In this document: piece by piece, positions 1-11,672 of the stretch
Numbering within the stretch: the first letter of the stretch is position 1
Layout of the letters: the number at the start of each line of letters is the position of its first letter
Assembly (NCBI GenBank): GCA_038501195.1
Contig: JBBPUQ010000003.1
Coordinates: 2,372,501-2,436,500, forward strand
DNA from: Nemania diffusa
Lineage: Eukaryota > Ascomycota > Sordariomycetes > Xylariales > Xylariaceae
DNA: 64,000 nucleotides
Direction of reading: 5' to 3'
The notes under the pieces: model-generated
Databases searched by the model: none
What the model was told of the DNA's origin: nothing
Seen by the model: only the letters and a program-made list of their open reading frames with translations
Made by a program: the position numbers and the translations under genes

Positions 1-666
1 GCCATACCAAACCTTGCCTTGCCTTGCCTAGCCTCGAGCTCCTTGGACCTACCAAACCGTTATATATATATTTAGTATAAGCCACGTCAACCGCACATGA
101 TATGGGTTACTCGACTTTCTGCCGAGGAAAGCCCCTCATATTCCTTGTTGCTCGTAGACGTCGTACCATAGTATGGTATGCATGTAACACAAACACCCGC
201 TAGTTACTGAACCCTCCCATTTGCCAATTAGAGTCTGGTTTTGCAAGCGGGCAAAAAATGCCGTTATACCCTTTATATTGTTGTACAGTGCTGATGCCGT
301 TCCGATGATGTCCACTTGTAGCATGCGGTGCATCTAATCCAGTCCCGATAATGTGGTACGCCTTGTTATATAGTCTTGGTCTCTGATGCGTCATTGTGTC
401 ATGATTGTTCGTAAACCGATGGGTTTAGAAAGATTGAAACCTGACAAAAGAAAATGCAACGCCAAACTCCTTGCAAAAAAGATAAAATTCTAGTCATTCG
501 AATGAAAAGCATTGTTTTGTTCGCTCGTAGACCAAACTGCCGTGGTTCGCTTCTCCGAGCGAGAGTCACAGAAAGAAAAGTCCTCGGTTACATGAGAGCA
601 GCCTAGCCTAAGCAGTCCGATTTGAGCAAATGGTGATTGCGAAGTTGACCGCATCGAGCATCAGTT
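1..666. other. Intergenic, downstream of HAL4 kinase
   Basis: No gene is supported here. It begins with a short CCTTG repeat (about 14-32) and a TATATA stretch near 61-72. The open frames present are short, overlap one another on the same strand and have no recognisable protein content. The last part is probably the 3' untranslated region of the kinase gene. Confidence 0.6.
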
Positions 667-2303
667 TTACAGACCCTCTTCACCAGCCTTACATAACTTG
701 ATCTCTCGTCCCCATTCGGACTTGAGGACTTGAGAGGCGGTAATACGCCTCGAGGGATTGGGATCTAGTATGGAGTAGATGACATTGCGGCATCGCGCCT
801 ATACAGACCGCTCTTGTTAGTATATATCCTCAAAGACAGAGAATATAGGATGGAGGGAGGGGCCTAGGAAAATATAGGATGACCTACACGATGTAAAGAC
901 TCGATAGGGCCGTAGCCTTCTTCATCGCGACGACCCTCTAGATATCGTTCGTAAAATTCGTCCTCGTCCTTCTTCGCCACACGCCATAAATGCCTGCCTG
1001 TCCGCATAGCCATGTAAATAACGCCGCACGCCCACAGGTCTACCGCACGGGCATCGAATTCCCTATCGATGTATTCTTCAGGGGCAATGTACGGCGCGGA
1101 GCCACAAAGACCAGAAACCATGTGCGCACTATTCTCCCATGCCATCCTGAAACATTCGCCATTGCCAAAATCCGTGATTTTCAACGCGCCGTGACAAGTT
1201 AAAAGCAAGTTTTCGGGTTTTAAATCCCGATGAGCGACCCCCATCTCGTGCATGTACTCGACACCGCGCATCATCTGTTTGAAGTAACAGTCTGCCTCTA
1301 CAACCTCTAATTTCCCGGCAGTGAGAACTAGGGTATAAAGATCGCCGCCGGAGCAATACTCCATGACCTCACAATAGTCTCCCTTCTGATCTTTCAGCAG
1401 ATCTAGTGTGTGTATCACGTTGGGATGCCGCAGAGACGACGAAATGCAGAATTCGGCCGTCAATCGCTTGCTGTATTTCTTCTCGCTTTCTTCTGGGCGA
1501 CGCCGAAATTCCTTGACGGCAAAAAGCTTCTCCCCATTATCCACCTTTTTATGTGATATTCTCACGATACCGAATGCGCCCCGGCCAACCACTTCCTGAC
1601 ATTTTCCATATTTCTCGACAAGCGTCGCACTTTGATTAGGACCCCCTTTCTTGTCATTAGCGATCGAATCCTTTTCTTCCTGCAGAGTGTCGACCCAGCT
1701 GGACACGAGCGACAGATCAGCTTCGGGTGCCTCTTGCTTTCTACCCAGCAGAGACTTGAACATGTCGCTGAGCTTCTCCTGGCGCCTACTGGCCTTGAGG
1801 TGGTGTTCATGACCACCAGGGACATTGACATTGGCGACGTAGCGTTGCGCAAATTGTTGCGCAGACTTGGGCGTGGGGGCTACCTCTGTACTAGAAGAGC
1901 GAGACGGCGCAGTTGTTTTCGCCGGCGCGGTTGTTTTTGCCGGCACGGTTGTTTTCGCAGGCGCACTGGTAACAGATGTAACAGGAGCAGGGCTGGGCAC
2001 TACTCGCTTTGATGGTTGCGAGATATCGGTGATGGCCGTGGTCTTGGGCACGTCGTCCTTGTTGGAGAACATCCTGGTCAACCGGTTTTTTATGGACGGC
2101 TTCTCGGCCTGTCTCGGCTGAACCCCCGGGGCGACAACGCCGTTGATAGGCTGGCCTTTTCCATTTTGCGGTTGTGTTTGCGGCTGTACTTGCGGCTGCG
2201 TCTGCACTTTCACACTCGATGGCCTCGAGGGAGGATCTGCCGACTTAATAGACGATTGCTTTGAGGCATTAGGCGACACGGAGCTCTCTGAAGTGTTCGG
2301 CAT
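667..2303 (-). CDS. HAL4: HAL4/SAT4-type serine/threonine protein kinase
   Basis: Predicted 515-residue kinase of the fungal Npr/Hal family. In yeast, Hal4/Sat4 promotes potassium uptake and salt tolerance by stabilising plasma-membrane Trk transporters. Two exons: 2303-888 and 798-667. The intron 887-799 has a GTAGGT donor, a TACTAAC branch site and a TAG acceptor. Without splicing the frame stops just after IESLHR; with it the protein continues ARCRNVIYSILDPNPSRR, the expected end of the kinase fold. Residues 1-230 are a low-complexity Ser/Pro/Gln tail with a short PAKTTA repeat (about 115-130). The kinase domain then shows the glycine loop GRGAFG (240-245), Lys264 in FAVK, HRDLKPEN (358-365), DFG (378-380) and APE (407-409), so all catalytic residues are present. 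The start is the first ATG of the frame. The exact orthologue (Hal4 versus Hal5 or Npr1) is inferred from the C-terminal block. Confidence 0.92.
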
Positions 2304-2457
2304 GTCTGTGTGTTGAGAGGGAGTGGTGCGGGAGAGAGGGTGCGCACGGGTCCTGATAGGTCGAATTGAGACGCGGGTGGTTTAGGTCCTGCGCTTGGCG
2401 ACTAGGAAAACAGCGGGGGTTGTGTGGTGATGCTTGCTTGGACCTTGGCCGAGGAGT

Positions 2458-2510
2458 GGCGGCGGCGGCGTCGGCGGCAGCGGCAGCAGCAGCAGCAGTA
2501 GCAGCAGCAG
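2458..2510. repeat. GGC/GCA trinucleotide repeat in kinase upstream region
   Basis: An interrupted trinucleotide run changes from GGC units to GCA units. It lies 155-207 nt upstream of the HAL4 start codon, so it may be in the 5' leader. It encodes nothing in the chosen gene model. Confidence 0.85.
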
Positions 2511-4332
2511 TCAGGAGAGATCCGACTTGGGCGTGGCGGCGACCAATGTCGCCTTTGGGGGTGGGCTAAGCCCAGGGGATGGAGGCTCGGGCAAGGTGCA
2601 AAACAGCGGCGTAATCGGTTTTGGGGCACCGTGATTACGGACAGAGGGAAATGTAGTAGGAGAAAAGAGAGGGAGGAGAAAGGGCGGGTGCTAGGACCGA
2701 GGGACTGGGCGAATTTGTAGGAGTGGTAGTAGGTAACGTATAGGCAGCTAAATGAATCTGCTGCTAGCAGCAAAGTGGTCGATTACACGTGGAATACCGT
2801 TAGGTATACCTAAGCGTTTGTAGGTTTGCCGTATACCTAGCTCAACCTACAAAGTACTGTACTCCCTGAGTCCCTGGTAAGGTGGGTAGCGTAGGTGATA
2901 CAAGTGGTGGGTAGGTGTGTAGCGTAAGGGATTATGGTTTCTGTAAGTGGGCGTGCTCTAGGGCTGGTGCAGCTGGTCCAGTGGTGGATTAGTGACTAGT
3001 TGGTGGACTTGGTGGGCTCGGTGGAGAAGACGAGATGTGAACGGCGAACGGTGGCGGCTGTTGCCCCTTATAAGCCAGTTGCTCTAGCTCGTGTAAGGGA
3101 GGTAGTTAGGGAGTTTGTAAGTGGCTTTAGGGTGCTCCAGCTGCCTGTTCTCCCGCTACGATTTCCGTGAATAGTGTGACCGCGGGATATTGCGCCCCGA
3201 ATTAGGCTCCCGGTTGGATTTTTGAAAAACCAACTTAAAAAAGAAGAATAAAAAAGAAAAGAGGAGCAATGTGAGGGGCTTTTCCTGCCCACTTTGTTCC
3301 TCGCTGGTTGTCGGTTTGAAGTCAGGTACTCCTAGGCGGAAGAGCTGGAAGGGAGAAGACCAAAAAAAAAGTTTGTTGTTGGAAGGGAGGGAGAAAGTAA
3401 GGGAGTTGTGGCTCCGTCTGTGAGAAAACTCAAAGTGGCTCGTGAGCTACTATGTAGCTAGCGGTATATCTAGGCGGTGGCTATTTAAATAAAGTAAAAT
3501 AAGTACATTGGAGATGTGGCAGTTCGACGCGAGGAAAGATCTTGGCCTCCTTAGATTTGCCGATTTCTTATAACGAGGTGTGTCGGCGGATACTCGTAGG
3601 AACCTCAGGAAGGGTTCCGGCAAATGTTAGAGGCGGAACGACTGATAAACAGCGAGACTTGTTTTCGTCCAGATGGAGGAGACGGTCATTGTCAGCAGAT
3701 GAAGTTGATTACTAGATCGCCTAATGATTCCAACCTGAGAGAGTGGTGCGCATGCTAAGTTGGCAAGAAGATGAATCAGGAAGGGATAGGACAACACAGT
3801 GAAGGACAGTGAATATGGCGAATGAATAAGAGCACACAGGGCTAGCCAAGGATTCCGAAACACAATATAATAATAATAGGTCGGTGGTGTAGTATGGGCA
3901 GGTAGAGCACTAAGATGGGTTGACTCTCCGTAGACAGCGTGAACAGATTGGATATGAGTTAAGGTCCTCGGAGGAGTGTACTGGTGTGTAGGGGTATAAG
4001 ACGTGCCTAGTCAAGTACCCGCGCTAGGCAGGGCTTGCGGCGAGGGTTTGCGGCGAGGGTCAACCGCGAGTTTACTGGGGGGTTTTCTATGCAATTATCA
4101 AAAAACGAGATACATCTGGCTACGCAGCCCACGGTGGCCAACGAGTTAGCGTGCCAAGAATACCTGACAAGGTACGTTTTACTGAACAGCAACTACGTAA
4201 AGTTAAAATGACAATGAGTGGTAAAAGCACGATCGGATGAGTTTGGAGTGGATATTTGTAGCTTGGACAATCAATCAAGTTGATGGGCTGAGAAACAAAA
4301 GAATATGTACGTACGTTAGGTAGGTAGGAGGT

Positions 4333-4377
4333 AATCAATCCATCAATCAACCCATACATCAATCAATCAATCCATCC
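4333..4377. repeat. ATCA/ATCC tetranucleotide microsatellite
   Basis: Imperfect ATCA units with a few ATCC and ACCC variants, directly after a TAGGTAGG run. Noncoding. Confidence 0.8.
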
Positions 4378-5820
4378 GTGGCTGCAAGTAGCTATGCACA
4401 TACAATACTGTGCATCATCCAATACCCCCGTGCTTTTTGTACGCATGTTGATCAGATGCGCATCCTAAAATAAAATGGATACTTACAATCTACCATGACA
4501 TCTTCTTACCTCTTACCTAGTCTTTACAAGACTGCTTGCTGTACCTATGAAATAATCAAACTACCTACAGTACCTAACCTGCGTATTGGTAAACGTTGAT
4601 AGTTTGTAGATGACGGTGAGCTGAGTTGGATAGGCAATTCAAGGTTAGGCATAATCAAAGGGATACTTTATATTAGGTAGATAGATGATTTATACTTTTA
4701 TTGAATTTCCTCGCCTATATATTACTTGTTACTACATAGGTATCGAGAGAAGTGACAAAGTCGTACCTACACATATTTTAGTTAGCGAAATAGGTAGTTC
4801 TACCTAACCGTGTAATAAATGCTGACCAAGAATGATAGAATCCATATACCTAGTGCTGCCATGTGCTAATGGGGGTACAGCACCATGAGAGACAAGCATC
4901 TACCAATTACTAGGGTTGTACCCTAGGTAGGTCGGTAGAGATAGATCGACTAGATACTGTAGGTATACTTACATATACACACATGTATCTTCAGTCAGCT
5001 CTTGGCCTGGTTAACCAGCTGGGCAAGGGAATCAAACCATAACACCGAGGCGTTTATATATATTCAGAATGCCAACGTAATATATTGTCCAAGGCTCTGT
5101 CTACTCGTCTCCAGCTGCGCTGCGTTTCGGCTAGATACTACTACGCTGTATTGATACTTTAGGTACCTCTATAATGTAGGATTAGAGTTGCTGTGGTTCA
5201 AATCAAGACAACCTACGCAGGTTGCAGGTATGGTATGCTGCCCGATGGAGTAATTATAGCCTGCATTCGATGTACATTCCTTGTATGTGGGTCGCCCCCA
5301 CTCCAGTGGACTGTTGTAGGGTTTCAGGGCAGAAGGGTGTGCATATGGTCTTGTTCACGAGTTTTAACATATTTAGCCCACCACCTATTGCCATAGGACG
5401 ACGACCGGTTGTGTGATAAATCTAGAACTCTCTGGCTGACTCGACTCGATGAAACTGTCTAGCCGACTGGTCTAGTTCTTCCTGCAAAACAACCATCCTT
5501 ATGCCAAACCACAGATCCATACCTAACCTACAGATCGGTATAGATAGATACTGTAGGTATGCTGGTACAACCGTGCTGTGTGACATGCATACCTCCTAGC
5601 ATCAAGTATGTAGGTACCTAGGTATTTACTAACACTACCTAAACTCCCAGGTATCGACCTATGGTAGTAGAAGCATGGAATAAACTACCTATCTGACTAC
5701 TTCCTAAGCTATGCGCTCTGTACTTGCTGTAGTTTTCTGGTCTCACAGATGGTCCTGTACATTTTTTTTCTATACACTCTTCAGTCTTACTATAATAATC
5801 GCCAAGATATGTAAGTAGCT

Positions 5821-5843
5821 GCCAGCCAGCCAGCCAGCCAGCC
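5821..5843. repeat. (GCCA)n microsatellite
   Basis: Nearly six perfect GCCA units in intergenic DNA. Confidence 0.9.
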
Positions 5844-8315
5844 ATATTCGCCCATTTTTCGTTCTCCATCCCGGGGGCCCCATACTCGTACAGCATGCCT
5901 CTCCTGTCTACATAGGTATCTATTTTTTACTTATGCGTACTACCTACGTCTACGTACAAGTTGAGATTATTTGGCTTGGTGGCGCCCACTCGCGAAGACA
6001 TGGCCATCTATCACCTTAGCCCTGGCGGCGCTTCGATGAATGCCGGGAGATGCGTGGAAGAGACATATCAGCCATGCGATGAGATTGGACACACGTTACA
6101 TGGCAGCAGTATGCAGCAGTGTGCAGCACCTATGCGTATGCATGCATGGACGAGAAAATCTATCTACATCCGGTATCTGCATGTACATTACTACATGTAT
6201 GAGGCATTTCTGCAAAAAGGCCACTGCCATGTTGGAGTCGAAAGCCATGCAGGGCAGTCGGCAACTCTTCCGCCAGCCGTATTCGACATGCAAGCCGGAC
6301 AGGCAGGCGGGCGGCGACATCTTGTAGCCTTGTTTATGGGGTCGCTGGACTCCATGTACACGACGTGGACATCTTCCAGCTTAGGACGACTTCCCCATCT
6401 AACAAACTGTACAGAGCAGCACGTCGCCAATGCACCCTTTGGCTCACCGCTCTAGACCCGCGCCCGCGCGCGCCATCACGCCAGCACGCCAACGGCGGCA
6501 CCGTATTAAAACCCGGACAAGCCCGGATGTGAGTGGTGCATTGGCCAGCCAGTCGGTTTAAGTCGACGCAGTACCTACAGCGCGCCCGAATTTGCCAATG
6601 GACCTTGGATCTTGGACCTTCTCCTATCTCGGCCACTTTTCGTGCCCCAACTCGCCTGCCAGGAATGAGTACACCGACTCCGACACCGCCTGTCTCACAA
6701 CATCTTCTGTGTACAGAGTAGGTAGAGACAGCAAACACCCCCCCTTTCCAGGACCCATTCCAGGGCAGACGATACAATACAGTACTGTACCATCCCTGGT
6801 GGTGGCGGTGGTGGTGGAGGACACATGGCGGAGAGGATAGCTGTCGAGCGGCCGACGATGGTTTAAGCTATATGTACGTACGTATGTATGTATGCAGGTA
6901 TGTAGGCAGGTAGGTAGCTTGCTGCAAGCTTATCCGCACACGTCGATAGCAGCTGTGCGAAGCTCTGACCCGTGGTTCCAGGGCCTTGTGCCAAGCATCG
7001 ATTTCTCATTTCGACCTCGTTGCGATTCGCTTTTGGAGCACAGGAGGCCTCAATACGGACTCCACTGGAGCCCACTACTGCTCACCCGCAGCTGGTGACC
7101 CTGCATACTTACAGAGTAGGCATGTACCTAGCTTTCCATACCGCAGCGGGAGAGGAAACCATCGAAATAGCTACCGCCCGTTAGGTATTACTCTGCATTT
7201 GCTAGCTAGGTACATTGCTAGATGTACTCTGTAGCTGCTTGGAATTTGTGAAGGGACCCAGTAGTCTGGGATACTGCGCCGCATGGTACAGTAGGTAGGT
7301 ATAGCACGACTAGTATGTATGATGACATTCCCTGGCAGTGCTCGGATCTCGGGTCATTGCCAAAATTCTATGGGTAGGGCTCGGCGTCGAAAGAAGAGAC
7401 ATATGTAGGCATAGGTATCTCCAAGATCTAAGAACCGACCTCGGCGCCTCGCTCTCCCAGAGCACAAGCGTATATATGGACGGGATTTCTTGCTGCCGCC
7501 TACATACTTTTAGAATGCTGGGGAATATTGGTATTACCGATCTAGGTAGGTCTCTACGCATACATTAAACATGAAGCCTCCACTGTGCTAACCTAATAGT
7601 ACCACAGCCAAATTATTCCTATATTCTTGTAGGGTATTCTTACAAGTACCTAGGTAGTTACATACTATAAGTGTGGATCTATGAAATTCAAATTAGAAAT
7701 GGTTCTTGACGGGAACGGGAAGCAATGATGTCATATGACCTACATACGTACTGCCACCTACAGGCTACGTGCATGGAGGTAGGTACAGTACAGTACTGGA
7801 CATACGCAGTAGGTACTATGTACGTTCATATACGTACCTACCAGGATGAGTATACGAAGGTTGACTGCGTACCTACCTACATACATGTAGCCTAACTTAC
7901 CTACCTACTTGTAGGTCAAGTGTACAGTAAGTATCTATATGCAATACCTGAATATATATGTGTTCTTCAAATCACAGGTAGCCTTATGTACCTAGGCATT
8001 AATTTTAGGATCATACATCAAGACCCCATTAACATAATAAGATAAAACTTTTCAAAAGCATCAGAGGAGGAGGTTATTACAACAAGAACTCCCCTACCAA
8101 GACACCTAGACACCTAGACATAGCATAGGTCACCTACGTGTTGCATACGCACCTCATCATTCTAGAATCTAGATGGTAGGTATGCTGTACCCTAGCTATC
8201 TAAGCTCCGCTCCTATGGCGGTCGCCAGCCTCATCTTGCCGCTTCATCCACCGACTGTTCGGGTGCGACATGTGGATGCCGTGAAACATGCGCGTGTGGT
8301 ACGTGTGATGCATTG

Positions 8316-8333
8316 TTATTATTATTATTATTA
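8316..8333. repeat. (TTA)6 microsatellite
   Basis: Six perfect TTA units in intergenic DNA. Confidence 0.9.
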
Positions 8334-9121
8334 CTACCCATTACCAGATCATATCAGCCTTCCCGTGGTCCAATGTCAAGATATGAGTGGTCGGATAGCG
8401 CTCTCCTATAACATACATATCTGTTATGCGTAGGTAGCTCCATGACACGAGCGAGATAAGGGCTGCTCCTGTTGCAGTGAGCTTCCCCCTGCCTTGCATC
8501 TCACCACCCTTGGTGATTCACATTCCCGCTCACCTCTACCATTTCTTTTCTGCGCGAGATATGGCATGTCGACACGCAAGGCAAGCAAACGATCGAACGA
8601 ACACACGGTGACAATGGACAATGCTGCCGTGTTGCTCCTTGGTTGGAGATAAGCGAGGAGATCAGACGTCGTCGTCTAAGCTGTTAGACGAATGACAACG
8701 AAGCCCCTCCGATCAGGGGCACAGCGTATCGCCAAACATGGCATTGAGATGAGATGGTTACCGGGCTGCCAACCATCCTTTATGGCCTTCTTTTATAGGG
8801 CATGGTTCCCTTCTTCATACCTATGTACCTACCTACCTACGTACTGTACATACAACTCACCTTGTATGTGTAGGTATGTAGCTAGAGTAGCGAACCCTCT
8901 CGGTGTTTGCAAGCTGAGCAACCTTCGTTCATGCGACGTTTCCGAGTCGCTTCTAGATATCTACTATACATGAAGTACCTACCTGGTATTCGGAGCAAGC
9001 CTGATCCATCAGACTACCTACCTAATAACTTGCTATCCCTGTTTTGTTCCCAATTCGTCGCTACCAACCCCCACTTCCTAGAAAGCTATGAAGACCTAAT
9101 TACTTATACATACAGTACGCT

Positions 9122-9222
9122 ACACACACACACACGCACGCGCGCCTAGCTATCTCCTTAATTTCCAACACTGAGTAATCGACTGAGATTCTAGCTAGCA
9201 CACACATACACACACACACACA
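9122..9222. repeat. Two CA-rich dinucleotide tracts
   Basis: A CA tract that turns into CG (about 9122-9145) is followed about 50 nt later by a second interrupted CA tract (about 9199-9222). The DNA between them is unremarkable. Confidence 0.85.
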
Positions 9223-11672
9223 AAGTCCTCTAGTAAAGCAAACTGTTGCTGATCAATCCAGCGCTTTTCGGCCGCGCTTTTCCAACCTATTATTAGCCAA
9301 CGTGGATTTGCACCAGCTTCTATGGCACATTTCATTGGTCGAGGATAACTTGGAATGCGCATGCCCATGCCCCTGTTGCGTGTGGCCTCTTGAGCAACAC
9401 TCCCATCTTTCGGCTACAGCTGCCTATAAAGAGGAACGGCTTTTTATTCGGGCTGGGAACTCGCATACCGTACCTTGGTACCTATTGTCGATCCCAGACG
9501 CTGCACCAAATGAAATAGGCCCGAAGCTATCAATCTAGTCTGCTGGATGCACGAATTGGGTTGAATAGGTAATGAGAACAAACTAACTTGGCGCTTCAAA
9601 TCAGATCGGTTTCGGCTTGGCTGCTGTGCCTGCCCACCCGTCTTTGTCTGTCCTAACACTTGACGCTGCAGCGATGTATGTACAGTACGGGGTAACAGGC
9701 GTACCTAAACCCTGAAATCTGGGGGAGAAAAACGTGGGGTTGGGCATCCCTCTCGCTTTTTCCTCAACGCCAAAATGTGGTAGGATCCCGCACCGCAGCC
9801 CCCCCTCCGCACCATGTCCCGTCGGGCAATCGTCTTTCGGGGACTGATTTGTCTTAGTTACGAGAGATATTTGACGCTCTGAGCCTGAATAGTACATGGT
9901 CACATGCCTCGACACCTGTCCGACCCATTGCTGCGGATGGATTGTACACTAAGCTAAAAGCTCGACGGACCAGGTATCCCCCAAAAATGAGAGGGGAAAT
10001 CACATGAAGAGAACCCAACGCATGTCAGATAACTCCCATGACGATGACAAACATGGAACCTCGTGTGCATACAAACGTCCCCCCCGGTCCCCGCACCCAT
10101 TACACGAGCCACGTCGACAAGGGTGGAGTCAGCTCAACGTCTTTGCTTCATAGCTTGTCAACAGTCTGGCCACGACTATATTGATCACCTCTGGGTCGCT
10201 TGATGTTAGGCCGGACTGGGCTGGGCCGCGCTGAATTGGAATCGATGCATTGCGTCCAGACGTCCAGCACGGCCTCCTCTCCGGGTGTTGAACAATGCTT
10301 CGTCCAATTTACGCATACTTACTTTGATTCGTTATACAGTAACAATGATAGTCTGGATATGATATCGATACTTCATCGTGTCGCTCTAAGTAGCGCTCAC
10401 GAAGAAGTGTATTTGGAAATTCTTGCTGCTGCTCCGGAATTTGACGCACACATTATTATTCCCAATTATGTAAGTTCAGGTTTCAATATAGCGTCGTGAC
10501 GGCAGGTGTTTAGACATAAGCAGCTAGCCCGGATGCTGTGCGTCAACACCCCCCTCTTTCCATACCTTTGTTCCTGATCTCGGTGCATCGCGCGAGGGGA
10601 CACAAGGTACACTATTTTTTTCCGAATAGCACGGCGAAAGCTTAACCTCGGGATACGTGGACATCATATCTCCCTTCGGAACGAGTCATGTTGCACGAAC
10701 CAAATGAGGTAAAGGACCCCCAAAACAGGTCTACCAACTAGATAGGTTTTCGTTTCACAAAATCGAAGCCTACCTACCTACTAGCCTCATTCGTACCCAT
10801 TGAAGAATAAGTGGATTCATCACCGAATCTTCTCTCTACCCTAATGACTCGGTGTCAGGGGATACATCTTATATGATGTGGGACGGGAACTTAGCAGAGG
10901 ATAAAGCGAGATTTCGCAGAGGTGAGTAATAGATCAGTTCCGCCCCCTCGTCACGTGGTACGACGAACTTTCATTTTCAGAAAAAGAAAAAAAAATAAGA
11001 AAACAGTTATCTATGTAGATGTATGGACCCTCACGCATGCAAGGCGATGAGCATATTCTCGTGCGCCCTCCTTATATGTGACACAGGAGGCAGTGTCTGC
11101 TGCTCGACAAATTCGAGTGAGTATGCTTGGACGGGAAACATCTCGGGGCGAAAAATTCATATCTTGTTCATGATGTCCGTGTAAGGTTACCTTTTGCTCG
11201 CTATAGTGCTAGTAGAATCTATCTACACACTCGTTATGAGAGGGTATGCTAGACTAAGGTAGATAGCAAAATTACCAGGTAGCTTAATTATCACTACGTA
11301 TTGAGTACATAGGCTGGTGCTAAGTGGATTGGCATTCGCTCTTCTATCGTCAGTGTGCTCCTGTTCATTAGCGCCTGTTGATCTATGTTATGGTTGTAGT
11401 ATAGTGAAAACAATACAAAACTGGATATTGAAGCTCGTGCCTCATGGCACTGCTCAGGCTTTGCCACCCATTATTTTCCTCCTCACGTTCCTCACCTATA
11501 ACCAAACGAGCTGCTTGCTCGTCAATGTATTCCCTGTGGCCCTGGGTGGTGTCATGATCGTAATATTCCAATACCCCCTTTTCTCTCTAGCGACACACGT
11601 CTATGATGCAGGCTGTCGGATAGGCTGCTGTAATTGTTCACTAGTGTATAATGTTCTACATTCGGTACCGCA

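Larger units (their letters stand above)
2304..11672. other. 9.4 kb gene-free region rich in TACCTA/TAGGTA
   Basis: I see no supportable protein gene. Open frames are below about 165 residues, mutually overlapping, and rich in Cys, Trp and Arg as expected for translated noncoding DNA. The region carries the HAL4 promoter side (2304 to about 2700) and, at the right end, the 3' side of the CaMKK-like gene. Runs of TACCTA, TAGGTA and GTACGTA are scattered throughout, especially at 4280-5650 and 6860-8430. Several microsatellites are listed separately. No tRNA, 5S rRNA or spliceosomal RNA was recognised. Confidence 0.6.

Noticed and set aside
5961..6455. 164-codon plus-strand open frame
   Set aside because: Met/His/Cys-rich, no conserved motif, overlapped by equally open frames on both strands.
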